64,000 nt of DNA, taken from assembly GCA_910588175.1 (NCBI GenBank), contig CAJUQQ010000002.1:38359-102358 (forward strand). Reading direction: 5' to 3'. The notes beneath the pieces were generated by a model that saw only the letters and a list, made by a program, of their open reading frames with translations, made no database searches and was not told the origin of the DNA. This document shows positions 8,145 through 14,964 of the stretch, piece by piece. Both the position numbers and the translations under genes were made by a program. Position 1 is the first letter of the stretch; every line of letters begins with the position of its first letter. This DNA comes from an uncultured Oscillibacter sp. GTDB taxonomy: Bacteria > Bacillota > Clostridia > Oscillospirales > Oscillospiraceae.

Positions 8145-9082
8145 TTCTGCTGCTGCAATACACCCTGATTTTCGCGTCGGTGCTGCTGCTGGTGGCCCTG
8201 GGCGGCTGCTTCTCGGAGCACTCCGGCGTCATCAACATCGGCCTGGAGGGCATCATGGTCATGGGCGCCCTGGGCGGCGCGCTGATGATGAAGTTTCTGC
8301 CGGACAGCACCCCCGCCTTCGCCATGATTCTGCTGGTGGTTCTGGCCGCCATCGCCCTGGGTGTGGTCTACTCCCTGCTGCTGGCGGTAGCCGCCGTCAA
8401 CTTCAAGGCGGACCAGACCTTGGTGGGCACCGCCATGAACCTGCTGGGCACGGCGGCGGCCACGGTCTTTGTCAAGGCCATGAACACCGCTGAAAACGTG
8501 GACAACGTCTCCTCCACCATCCAGTATATCAACGCGAAAAAGGCCTTCCTGGTGAACCTGGGCAGCTTTGAGTTCAACTGGTTTATGCTGCTGGCGGCCC
8601 TGGCGCTGGTGGGGTCCTACGTCTCCCTGTACAAAACCCGCTTCGGCCTTCGGCTCATGGCCTGCGGCGAGCATCCTCAGGCGGCGGACAGCGTGGGCAT
8701 CAACGTCTACAAAATGCGCTACGCCGGCGTGCTGATTTCCGGCATGCTGGGCGGCCTGGGCGGCATCGTGTACATCACCGCCGGCGTCAGCGAGTGGAAG
8801 TTTGAAAACGGCGTGGCGGGCTTCGGCTTCCTGGCCCTGGCCGTCATGATCTTCGGACAGTGGAAGCCCACCCGCATCGCTCTGGCGGCGCTGCTGTTCG
8901 GTTTCTGCCGGGCCCTGGGCAATGTGTACTCCGGCTTTGATTTCCTGAAGGCCATGAATCTCCCGGCGGCCATGTACAACATGCTGCCCTACATCATCTC
9001 CCTGGTGGTGCTGGCCTTCACGTCCAAGAAGTCCCGGGCGCCCAAGGCGGAGGGCATACCCTACGACAAGGGACAGCGGTAA
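8141..9082 (+). CDS. Nucleoside ABC transporter permease (NupQ/YufQ-like)
   Basis: The second channel subunit of the nucleoside importer, 313 aa, with about eight membrane helices (COG1079). It shows the diagnostic SGVINIGLEGIMVMGALGG near the N-terminus and GFGFLALAVMIFGQWKP in the C-terminal half. The start overlaps the previous permease by 4 bases. It is the last gene of the operon; a 14-bp hairpin follows without a clear T-run. Confidence 0.92.
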   Translation: MILLLQYTLIFASVLLLVALGGCFSEHSGVINIGLEGIMVMGALGGALMMKFLPDSTPAFAMILLVVLAAIALGVVYSLLLAVAAVNFKADQTLVGTAMNLLGTAAATVFVKAMNTAENVDNVSSTIQYINAKKAFLVNLGSFEFNWFMLLAALALVGSYVSLYKTRFGLRLMACGEHPQAADSVGINVYKMRYAGVLISGMLGGLGGIVYITAGVSEWKFENGVAGFGFLALAVMIFGQWKPTRIALAALLFGFCRALGNVYSGFDFLKAMNLPAAMYNMLPYIISLVVLAFTSKKSRAPKAEGIPYDKGQR

Positions 9083-9118
9083 GTACGAATTGTAACATTC
9101 TGTCGAAAGAATACGAAA

Positions 9119-9151
9119 CGGAGCGGTCCCGGTGCTGCCGGGACCGCTCCG
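9119..9151 (+). terminator. Hairpin after the nucleoside transporter operon
   Basis: A perfect 14-bp stem, CGGAGCGGTCCCGG paired with its complement around a TGCTG loop. The T-run is poor, so it may be a weak terminator or an mRNA-end stabiliser. A second small GGGACCCC-type hairpin (9194-9213) lies before the convergent ylbJ end. Confidence 0.5.
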
Positions 9152-9228
9152 CTTGTCATAAAGCACGAAACCGGTGGGACGGAAAAGATGCACGCGGGAA
9201 CCCCAGAAAGGGGTCCCACTTTGTTTCG

Positions 9229-10143
9229 TCAGAATAAAAAGGCGCTTGCCGCCGCCGCCAGCCCTCCCGCCAGCAGGCCTTGAACCGCCTTCCCCGCGGC
9301 GCAGTTCCGCAGCCGCAGCCCGCTGTCCTCCAGCACCGCCGCCGTCTGGCACAGGATGGACACCCCGCCCCAGCCCGCGCAGACTGAGGCCAGGATGAAG
9401 CCTCCCCGATCCGCCGCCAGCAGCGGGGTCAGGGAGAACAGCTCCAGAAACCCCACCAGCCCGGCTCCCAGGGTCCCACCCAGCCTGGCCAGGGGACTGG
9501 CCAGCACGTAGAAGAAGACGACAAAGCCGCAGACCGCCGCCATGCTGCCGCAGGCGCTCCGGACTCCCCCCACAAAGGCGGAGGGCAGGGAGACTGCCTG
9601 ACAAGGGACAAGCCTTGGCAGCGGTTGCCGCCTGGAGGGTTTCCCGCTTCCCCGGAAGAAAAAGCCCGCCAGCAGCGCCGACAGAATGTGAATGAGCCAC
9701 AGGTATACCCCGATGCGGGGACTGCCGAAGACCCCGCCTCCCAGGACGCTGATGAGGAACACCGGATTGGAGTTGTTGCAGAAGCCCAGGAGCCGCTCTG
9801 CCTCCTCCGCCGTGAGGAGGCCCTTTTTGTGGAGCTCCGCCGCCGTCCGGGCCCCGATGGGATAGCCCCCCACCAGCCCCAGCAGCAGAGCGGACCCGGC
9901 GGGGCCGGGGAGACGGTAGAGGCTCATCAGCCCCGCCAGCCGGGGGGAGGCCCACTCGCCGAAGCCCATGGACACCAGCATGGTGGACGCCGCCATAAAG
10001 GGAAACAGGGCGGGAATCACCGACCTGCCGCAGAGAGTCAGTCCCGCCGCCGCCGCGGCCCGGACCGTCCCCGCGTCCGCCAGGAACCAGATCAAAAGGC
10101 CGCAGAGCAGCAGACAAGCGCCGGTCCGCCATCGGGGTTTCAT
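9229..10143 (-). CDS. ylbJ: Sporulation integral membrane protein YlbJ
   Basis: A 304-aa polytopic membrane protein of the nucleoside-recognition (Gate) family, matching YlbJ, which in Bacillus is made in the mother cell and needed for a proper spore coat/cortex. Visible signatures are RSVIPALFPFMAAS, VGGYPIGARTAAEL and LLGFCNNSNPVFL. About eight hydrophobic segments are present. The start at 10143 follows GAGGTGAGG; the frame extends 14 codons further, into the divergent promoter region, and I rejected that. It is transcribed away from yqfC, another mother-cell sporulation gene, and the two may share a symmetric control region. Confidence 0.88.
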   Translation of the reverse strand: MKPRWRTGACLLLCGLLIWFLADAGTVRAAAAAGLTLCGRSVIPALFPFMAASTMLVSMGFGEWASPRLAGLMSLYRLPGPAGSALLLGLVGGYPIGARTAAELHKKGLLTAEEAERLLGFCNNSNPVFLISVLGGGVFGSPRIGVYLWLIHILSALLAGFFFRGSGKPSRRQPLPRLVPCQAVSLPSAFVGGVRSACGSMAAVCGFVVFFYVLASPLARLGGTLGAGLVGFLELFSLTPLLAADRGGFILASVCAGWGGVSILCQTAAVLEDSGLRLRNCAAGKAVQGLLAGGLAAAASAFLF

Positions 10144-10162
10144 ACGCCTCACCTCAGAGAGA

Positions 10163-10214
10163 ATCCTATGCGGCGAAGGAGACAATCATGCCGGACCGCC
10201 CCGCCGCATAGGCT
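10163..10214. promoter_or_regulatory. Divergent sporulation promoter region with 11-bp inverted repeat
   Basis: An 11-bp inverted repeat (CCTATGCGGCG at 10165-10175, its complement at 10202-10212) lies between ylbJ and yqfC. Each arm includes a sequence close to the sigma-E -10 box CATACRMT: CATAGGAT on the minus strand (10163-10170) and CATAGGCT on the plus strand (10207-10214). The -35 parts are weak and the leaders would be only 11-15 bases, so this is tentative. Confidence 0.35.
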
Positions 10215-10231
10215 TTGACGAGGTGAGACGT

Positions 10232-10528
10232 ATGGAACGGAATCGACGGGACCGGGAGGGCGGCGTGCTGGCGGCGGCGGCGGAGCTGTTCGACCTTCCG
10301 GCGGACATCGTGGCGGGACTGCCCCGGCTGGAGATGGTGGGGAGCCGCCAATTATATCTGGAGCACCACACCGGCCTCCTGGCCTACACAGAGGAGCAGA
10401 TCGACGCCAATACCTCCTCCGGAGTGCTCCGGGTCCGGGGGGAGCGGCTGACCCTCATGGCCATGACGGCGGGAGAACTGCGCATCGGCGGGAAGATCGC
10501 CTCCATTGAGTGGGTGGGGTCATGCTGA
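10232..10528 (+). CDS. yqfC: Sporulation protein YqfC (YabP/YqfC family)
   Basis: A 98-aa protein of the YabP/YqfC family (PF07873). In Bacillus yqfC belongs to the mother-cell sigma-E regulon. The sequence has ELFDLPADIVAGLPRLEMVG, a short beta-rich core and the C-terminal pattern ELRIGGKIASIE typical of the family. The start has GAGGTGAGACGT upstream. The gene overlaps yqfD by 7 bases, and the order yqfC-yqfD-phoH-ybeY is the conserved Firmicutes arrangement, though the HD-domain gene yqfF normally between phoH and ybeY is missing. Confidence 0.88.
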   Translation: MERNRRDREGGVLAAAAELFDLPADIVAGLPRLEMVGSRQLYLEHHTGLLAYTEEQIDANTSSGVLRVRGERLTLMAMTAGELRIGGKIASIEWVGSC

Positions 10529-11718
10529 CGGGCCTGGTAAACCGCCTCCGGGGACAGGTCCGCGTCCGGGCGGAGTGTGCCTTTCCAGAGCGGGTGCTGA
10601 ACCTCTGCGGCGCCCAAGACCTGGCGTTCTGGGACTTGGAGTGGGAGTCTCCCACGGCGTTTACCTGCCGCCTGTCCCGGCGGGACTGGAAGCGGCTGCG
10701 GGAGGTGGGGAAAAAGCTGGACTGTACCTTTTCCCTGGTGGGGCTGGAGGGGGCGCCTTACTTTCTCCTTCGCTTCCGCCACCGCCAGGCGTTGCTGATC
10801 GGGCTGCTGGGCTGTGCCCTGACGCTGTTTCTGGGGTCCTTCTTCATCTGGGACTTCCAGGTGGAGGGCAACGAGACCGTACCCACAGAGCGGATTCTCC
10901 GGGCTTTGGAGAAAAACGGCGTGACCCTGGGGACCTTCGGCCTCTCCCTGGACGGGGAGGATATCCGTAACCACATGCTGCTGGACGTGCCGGAGCTGAT
11001 CTGGGTCGCCGTCAACGTCTCCGGCTGCCGGGCGGAGATCCAGGTCCGGGAGCGGACCCCGGCCCCGGTGATGATCGACCGGCGGGAGCCCTGCAATCTG
11101 GTGGCCCGGCGGGCGGGACTGGTGAAGCGGGTCCAGACCATCGGCGGCGTGGCCTGTGTGATACCCGGCAGCGCCGTGACGGAGGGGCAGATTTTAATCT
11201 CCGGCGTGGAGGACACGGATACCGTGGGGGCCCGGGTCCTGGCGGGTATGGGGAAGGTGGAGGCCCGGACCTGGTATCATCTTTCCGCTTCCATGCCCCT
11301 TACGGTGCTGGAAAAACAGTATACCGGAAAAGAAAAAACCGGGGTCTCCCTGATTTTTGGGACCCGGCGGATAAAATTCTTCTCAAACAGTAGCATTGAA
11401 GGGGCGGAATATGATAAAATAACCAACAGGCGTCCCTTCTCCCTTCTGGGAGTCCCTCTGCCGGTGACGGTGGTGACGGAAAAATGGCGCTTTTACGAGA
11501 CGGTCCCCACGACCCGAACCGCCGCCCAGGCGGAGAAGGACGCCGGGGCCATCCTGACCGCCCAGCTGGAGAAGATGGTGGAGCCCTATGGCGAGGTGAA
11601 ATCCACCCTCTGCTCCTCCCGCCAAAAGGGGGATACGCTGGTGGTCACGCTGTCGGCGGAGTGCCTGGAGGAGATTGGGAAGACAGCCCCCCTCTATACG
11701 GAAGAAGAAACGGGCTGA
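10522..11718 (+). CDS. yqfD: Sporulation protein YqfD
   Basis: A 398-aa YqfD-family protein (PF06898) of the sporulation regulon. It has a soluble N-terminal part (residues 1-85), one membrane helix near residues 90-112 (LIGLLGCALTLFLGSFFIW), then a large extracytoplasmic part. That part holds a FtsQ/POTRA-like segment (VEGNETVPTERILRAL) and the conserved VQVRERT-type strand (IQVRERTPAPV). The start at 10522 lies inside the yqfC stop region; an in-frame ATG 12 bases earlier lacks a ribosome site. The exact function is unknown; it may act at the forespore membranes. Confidence 0.87.
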   Translation: MLTGLVNRLRGQVRVRAECAFPERVLNLCGAQDLAFWDLEWESPTAFTCRLSRRDWKRLREVGKKLDCTFSLVGLEGAPYFLLRFRHRQALLIGLLGCALTLFLGSFFIWDFQVEGNETVPTERILRALEKNGVTLGTFGLSLDGEDIRNHMLLDVPELIWVAVNVSGCRAEIQVRERTPAPVMIDRREPCNLVARRAGLVKRVQTIGGVACVIPGSAVTEGQILISGVEDTDTVGARVLAGMGKVEARTWYHLSASMPLTVLEKQYTGKEKTGVSLIFGTRRIKFFSNSSIEGAEYDKITNRRPFSLLGVPLPVTVVTEKWRFYETVPTTRTAAQAEKDAGAILTAQLEKMVEPYGEVKSTLCSSRQKGDTLVVTLSAECLEEIGKTAPLYTEEETG

Positions 11719-11746
11719 GGCCCGGGCAGATACAGGAGTGAAGACG

Positions 11747-12727
11747 TTGGAACAGAGAATCGGCATCGAGCGGCTGGAGACAGCCATCAACATTTTCGGG
11801 TCCTTTGACGAGAACATCCGGCTGTTGGAGCAGGAGTTCTCCGTCACCGTTGTGAACCGGGACAGCGAGCTCCGGGTGGAGGGCGGGGCGGAGGACGTGG
11901 CCCTAGCCTGCAAGGCCGTCCAGGCCCTCCTGACCCTCTCCAGCCGGGGGGAGGCCATCGGGGAGCAGAACGTGCGGTATGTGATCAGCATGGTCCGGGC
12001 GGGGAAAGAGGAGAAAATCGCCGAGCTTACCGGCGACGTGCTCTGCATCTCCGCCAAGGGCCGGCCCATCAAGCCCAAGACCATCGGCCAGAAGGACTAC
12101 ATTGCCTCCGTGCTGAAAAACACGGTGACCATCGGCGTGGGCCCGGCGGGCACGGGAAAGACCTATCTCGCCGTGGCCGCCGCCGTTATGGCTTTTCGGG
12201 ACAAGCAGGTGAACCGCATCATCCTCACCCGTCCCGCCGTGGAGGCGGGGGAGCGGCTGGGCTTCCTGCCCGGGGATCTCCAGAGCAAGGTGGACCCCTA
12301 CCTCCGGCCGCTGTACGACGCCCTCTTTGACATGCTGGGGGCGGAGACCTATCAAAAATATCTGGAGCGGGGCAGCATCGAGGTGGCCCCCCTGGCCTAC
12401 ATGCGGGGGCGGACCCTGGACGACAGCTTCATTATCCTGGACGAGGCCCAGAACACCAGCCGGGAGCAGATGAAAATGTTCCTGACCCGCCTGGGCTTCG
12501 GCTCCAAGATCGTCATCACCGGCGACGCGACGCAGATCGACCTCCCCGACGGGAAGAGCTCCGGCCTGAAAGAGGCCATGCGGGTGCTCCGGGGCGTGGA
12601 GGGCATCGGCATCTGCGAGCTGACCAACGCCGACGTGGTGCGCCACGTCATGGTCCAGAGAATTGTCCAGGCCTATGAGAACTACGAAAAGCGGGGCGAG
12701 CGGAAGGACAGGGGGAAGCGGAAATGA
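11747..12727 (+). CDS. phoH: PhoH family ATPase
   Basis: A cytoplasmic P-loop NTPase of the PhoH family, 326 aa, probably acting on RNA; it is consistently found beside ybeY in bacteria. An N-terminal KH-like region (residues 1-100) precedes the ATPase domain with Walker A GPAGTGKT near residue 132 and Walker B FIILDEAQN near residue 228, followed by the SKIVITGD sensor. The start is TTG at 11747, eight bases after AGGAG; the upstream extension overlaps yqfD and lacks a site. It overlaps ybeY by 4 bases (ATGA). Confidence 0.93.
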   Translation: MEQRIGIERLETAINIFGSFDENIRLLEQEFSVTVVNRDSELRVEGGAEDVALACKAVQALLTLSSRGEAIGEQNVRYVISMVRAGKEEKIAELTGDVLCISAKGRPIKPKTIGQKDYIASVLKNTVTIGVGPAGTGKTYLAVAAAVMAFRDKQVNRIILTRPAVEAGERLGFLPGDLQSKVDPYLRPLYDALFDMLGAETYQKYLERGSIEVAPLAYMRGRTLDDSFIILDEAQNTSREQMKMFLTRLGFGSKIVITGDATQIDLPDGKSSGLKEAMRVLRGVEGIGICELTNADVVRHVMVQRIVQAYENYEKRGERKDRGKRK

Positions 12728-13242
12728 AGCGCCATTATATCCCCGTCACCGCCGGTGTCCCCGGGGTGAACGAGAGCCAGATCGCCTTCCTTCGCAAGGT
12801 CATCCGCACGGCCCTGGCGGCGGAGGGGGTGGATTTTCCCTGCGAGGTGGATGTGCTGCTCACCAGCGACGAGGAAATTCACGCCATGAACCGGGAGGTC
12901 CGGCAGGTGGACAAGGCCACAGACGTGCTGAGCTTTCCGGCCTTCGACCTCCGGCCGGGGGAACTGCCGGGGCCGGAGGACGCGGACCCGGGGACGGGGC
13001 TGGTGCCCCTGGGGGACATGATGATCTCCATGGAGCATGTAAAGGCCCAGGCCAAGGAGTACGGCCACTCCAACCGGCGGGAGCTGGCGTATCTGACGGT
13101 GCATTCGGTGCTCCACCTGCTGGGGTATGACCACGTGGACGAGGGGCCGATGAAGGCCCAGATGCGGGGGAGGGAGGAGGATATCCTGGCGGAGCTGGGG
13201 CTTTCGGGGCGCCCTTGCGGGCGGGGAGGGGATTGCAGCTAG
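12724..13242 (+). CDS. ybeY: Endoribonuclease YbeY, 16S rRNA maturation
   Basis: YbeY is a zinc endoribonuclease for 16S rRNA 3-prime end processing and ribosome quality control. The 172-aa protein carries the zinc triad H-x3-H-x5-H (HSVLHLLGYDH, residues 127-137) and the substrate-side motif KATDVLSFP. Its last 12 residues (GRPCGRGGDCS) lie beyond the usual end and may be non-native. Translation is coupled to phoH. The following genes of the usual order (dgkA, cdd, era) are replaced here by an accessory island. Confidence 0.94.
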   Translation: MKRHYIPVTAGVPGVNESQIAFLRKVIRTALAAEGVDFPCEVDVLLTSDEEIHAMNREVRQVDKATDVLSFPAFDLRPGELPGPEDADPGTGLVPLGDMMISMEHVKAQAKEYGHSNRRELAYLTVHSVLHLLGYDHVDEGPMKAQMRGREEDILAELGLSGRPCGRGGDCS

Positions 13243-13245
13243 AGG

Positions 13246-13411
13246 CTAGGCCTTGTTTGAAAAACGTCGAAACACCCAAACGGCGGATCGTTTTCCGCCA
13301 CTCTGCGTTAAATTTCCTTGCCGGGCGTCAGCCCGCCTGCGAAAATTTGCCTTGATTGGCGAAAAAATCTCTCGCCGTTGGGCATTCCGCCAATTTTCAA
13401 ACAAGGCCTAG
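13246..13411. mobile_element. MITE-like element, 166 bp, copy 1
   Basis: A noncoding element bounded by a perfect 18-bp terminal inverted repeat, CTAGGCCTTGTTTGAAAA. The TA inside CTAG at each end could be a duplicated TA target. Its core matches the core of the element at 35678-35840 in order: TTTTCCGCC, GCGTTAAATTTCCTTG, CGTCAG, CCTGCGAAAA, TTGCCTTG, then a GGCGA-CTCGCC hairpin and GGCAT. The ends of the two copies are unrelated. It starts 3 bases after ybeY. Confidence 0.65.
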
Positions 13412-13660
13412 CTGGTCCATTTGCACCCCCCATTCTCTCTTTTGCGAAAAGAGAGAATGCGCCGTGCACGGTGGAAGAGAGAAAACGGGGGGCGCGGCAA
13501 GGTAGGGACGGTTTATTACGCAAGACTTCTGCCCGCGGCGTGGTGCGGGCGGGGGTTTGGGTGGTGGACGAATCGACTCTCTTCTCTTTCCGCTGCCGCT
13601 GATGCTCCGGTAAATGAACTGTAGGGGCGGACCTCTGCGCGGCTCTTGGCGGCTTGCCGC

Positions 13661-13924
13661 TTAGAGGCGCGGTGTCCCCTTTGTGGGAGTTATGTCTGTC
13701 CTTCCCACGGTCCGGAGGGAATCGGACAGGCCTTGTCCGGTGCGGAGGCCCAGGAGGAAGGCGTGTGTGGCGGTGAACTCCTGGGTTTTGCTGAAACTGC
13801 CGCAGGTCTCGGGGGAAACATCGTCTTCCAAAAGGTAAAAGTCCGGTTCATAGTTTCCTTTTGGAATTGTATCTAAGTGGGGTTTGATGTAGTTGCTATA
13901 AAGCCATTTCATAAAGTCAGACAT
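13661..13924 (-). CDS. Small hypothetical protein, divergent from XRE regulator
   Basis: An 87-aa acidic, aromatic-rich protein (MSDFMKWLYSNYIKPHLD at the start, then EFTATHAFLLGLRTGQGL). I do not recognise a named family. The start is ATG 13922-13924 with GGAGA upstream; the longer frame reaching 13981 runs into the regulator operator. No signal peptide or membrane segment is visible. It is divergent from the XRE gene and shares its control region, so the two could be a regulator-target pair or a toxin-antitoxin-like module. Its end has the frame PTKGTPRL, which may be rearranged sequence. Confidence 0.55.
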   Translation of the reverse strand: MSDFMKWLYSNYIKPHLDTIPKGNYEPDFYLLEDDVSPETCGSFSKTQEFTATHAFLLGLRTGQGLSDSLRTVGRTDITPTKGTPRL

Positions 13925-13977
13925 GAGATTTCTCCATTCTTTATAAAACGAATTGGTTGTGGTATGCTTATAGAGTA

Positions 13978-13997
13978 ACACAACTTACAAGTTGTGT
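13978..13997. promoter_or_regulatory. 20-bp operator palindrome upstream of XRE gene
   Basis: ACACAACTT-AC-AAGTTGTGT is a perfect 9+9 palindrome, 12 bases before the start codon of the XRE regulator. It lies between the two divergent genes. Autoregulation is inferred. Confidence 0.65.
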
Positions 13998-14009
13998 CAA
14001 GAGGTGACT

Positions 14010-14222
14010 ATGGAAATATTAGTACGTGAAAGATTGCGGGAGCTGCGGAGAGAAGAATGCGAGACGCAAGTGCAGGTTGCTTCTGACGTTGGCATCTTAG
14101 AGCAGCAATATCAGAAGTACGAACGGGGCGCAAGCCTGCCCGGTCTGGAAATTGCCTGGAAGCTGGCAGATCATTTTGGGGTAAGTATCGACTACCTGGT
14201 GGGGCGGTCCGAGGAGCGGTAA
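14010..14222 (+). CDS. XRE-family HTH regulator (small)
   Basis: A 70-aa DNA-binding protein consisting almost only of a helix-turn-helix of the Cro/C1 family: RERLRELRREECETQVQVA, then ILEQQYQKYERGASLPGLEI and FGVSIDYLVGRSEE. The start at 14010 follows AGAGGTGACT; an in-frame ATG at 13992 lies within the operator palindrome. This small repressor type often controls its own operon. It resembles the XRE gene at 17761-18000 in architecture. Confidence 0.85.
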   Translation: MEILVRERLRELRREECETQVQVASDVGILEQQYQKYERGASLPGLEIAWKLADHFGVSIDYLVGRSEER

Positions 14223-14299
14223 GGAAAAAAGAAAAGGGCCCGAAGGGTCAATTACTTCCTTTTCTCTTTTGGACCGTGCACGGCCCGTTTGTCTCCGGC

Positions 14300-14353
14300 C
14301 TAAGAGCCGCCGCTTCGCGGCGGTTGGCCTCCGACACGCGCCTGCGGGCGCAG
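14300..14353 (-). repeat. Dispersed 53-54 bp repeat, copy A
   Basis: Read on the minus strand, this begins CTGCGCCCGCAG and ends CGGCTCTTAG. It matches 35627-35679 (plus strand) at roughly 47 of 53 positions. The end contains a CCGCCGC/GCGGCGG hairpin. Both copies lie next to other repeats in accessory sequence. Confidence 0.6.
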
Positions 14354-14573
14354 TCTCTTTTTCTTCTGGCAAGAAAAACCGGGGCCCCCGCGCGGCCTGC
14401 CGCGTGGGGAGAGGAGGAAGGAACGGAGCAGAACGCAGTCCTCGCCGTCAGGCGGGGACGGAGTGGGCGGAGTTTCTTCCGACGACATGGGGGGTGCAAA
14501 TGGACCAGCCATCTTCATGGCTGAAATCCCCCCGCCCGCAAGGGCGAGTACCAGCCCACAAGTCCCGCCATAA

Positions 14574-14602
14574 TTGACAAAAAGCGCCGCTTCTGGTAGG
14601 AT
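14574..14602 (+). promoter_or_regulatory. Promoter of the candidate toxin mRNA
   Basis: Consensus TTGACA (14574-14579), 17 bp, TAGGAT (14597-14602). It drives a leader of about 95 bases before the small ORF at 14703. Confidence 0.7.
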
Positions 14603-14702
14603 GAGTTCCAGAAGGACGCTGTTACATAGAGGCGGTCAGCCCATCTCCTGAGGAAGGAGGTGGTTCATTTCCCGGAGATTGTATCGAAGGGAGGTGAAGC
14701 TG

Positions 14703-14789
14703 ATGTGGAAAAGGCAAGTTCTCGTCTTGCTGCGGTACTTGGTATTCGCGGCGCTGGCGATGCACTTACTTACCATAAAAGCGTGTTGA
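14703..14789 (+). CDS. Small hydrophobic peptide, candidate type I toxin
   Basis: A 28-codon ORF with an ideal ribosome site (GGGAGGTGAAGCTG). It encodes a basic start (MWKRQ) and one hydrophobic stretch (VLVLLRYLVFAALAMHLLTI), ending KAC. Size, charge and a single membrane helix fit type I toxins, though I do not recognise the family. A strong promoter precedes it, and a second strong promoter on the opposite strand makes an RNA complementary to its 3-prime end. A second frame opens over the same region from GTG near 14662, but it is not hydrophobic and its ribosome site is too close. The function is inference. Confidence 0.5.
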   Translation: MWKRQVLVLLRYLVFAALAMHLLTIKAC

Positions 14790-14869
14790 CCGCTCGGCTA
14801 GGCCCCAAGCGGTCAACATAGTTCGCTATTTGATTCGTAAGGGCTGACCGTCGGTAACAGCGCCCTTCT
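14775..14869 (-). ncRNA. Candidate antisense antitoxin RNA
   Basis: The predicted transcript starts about 14869 from the minus-strand promoter at 14876-14903. It ends at the hairpin GTTGACCGCT/AGCGGTCAAC (14785-14817) followed by a T-run on the minus strand. It would pair with the last codons, stop codon and 3-prime UTR of the toxin mRNA. The toxin mRNA itself would end at the AAGGGC/GCCCTT hairpin (14839-14867). The convergent, 3-prime overlapping layout resembles txpA/RatA. Confidence 0.5.
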
Positions 14870-14875
14870 ATGTTC

Positions 14876-14903
14876 ATTATACCAAAGGAAGCCGTTTTGT
14901 CAA
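14876..14903 (-). promoter_or_regulatory. Promoter of the antisense RNA
   Basis: On the minus strand, perfect TTGACA (14898-14903) and perfect TATAAT (14876-14881) with a 16-bp spacer. It points away from any protein gene on that strand, so its product should be a noncoding RNA. Confidence 0.7.
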
Positions 14904-14964
14904 GGGCCGCCGGATGGCTAACCGAATCCCCCGGTTCCGCATAGACTGAACCGAGGTGATTCAA

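Larger units (their letters stand above)
13411..14509. mobile_element. 1.1-kb segment bounded by perfect 23-bp inverted repeats
   Basis: A 23-bp sequence at 13411-13433 (beginning GCTGGTCCATTTG) recurs as an exact inverted copy at 14487-14509. Just inside, a 10-bp CCGTGCACGG palindrome also occurs near both ends (13462-13471 and 14274-14283), each followed inward by a similar purine-rich stretch. The left end has a perfect 13-bp hairpin, CATTCTCTCTTTT-GCG (13431-13459). Two small divergent genes lie between. No transposase or recombinase is visible, so it is either a non-autonomous mobile unit or the remains of one. Confidence 0.55.

Noticed and set aside
13318..13602. ORFs within copy 1 MITE and the inverted-repeat arm
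   Set aside because: They cover hairpins and repeat sequence, with no ribosome site or domain.
14662..14820. Alternative frame (GTG start) over the toxin region
   Set aside because: The ribosome site would be directly adjacent to the start, the product is not hydrophobic, and it extends through the terminator hairpin.
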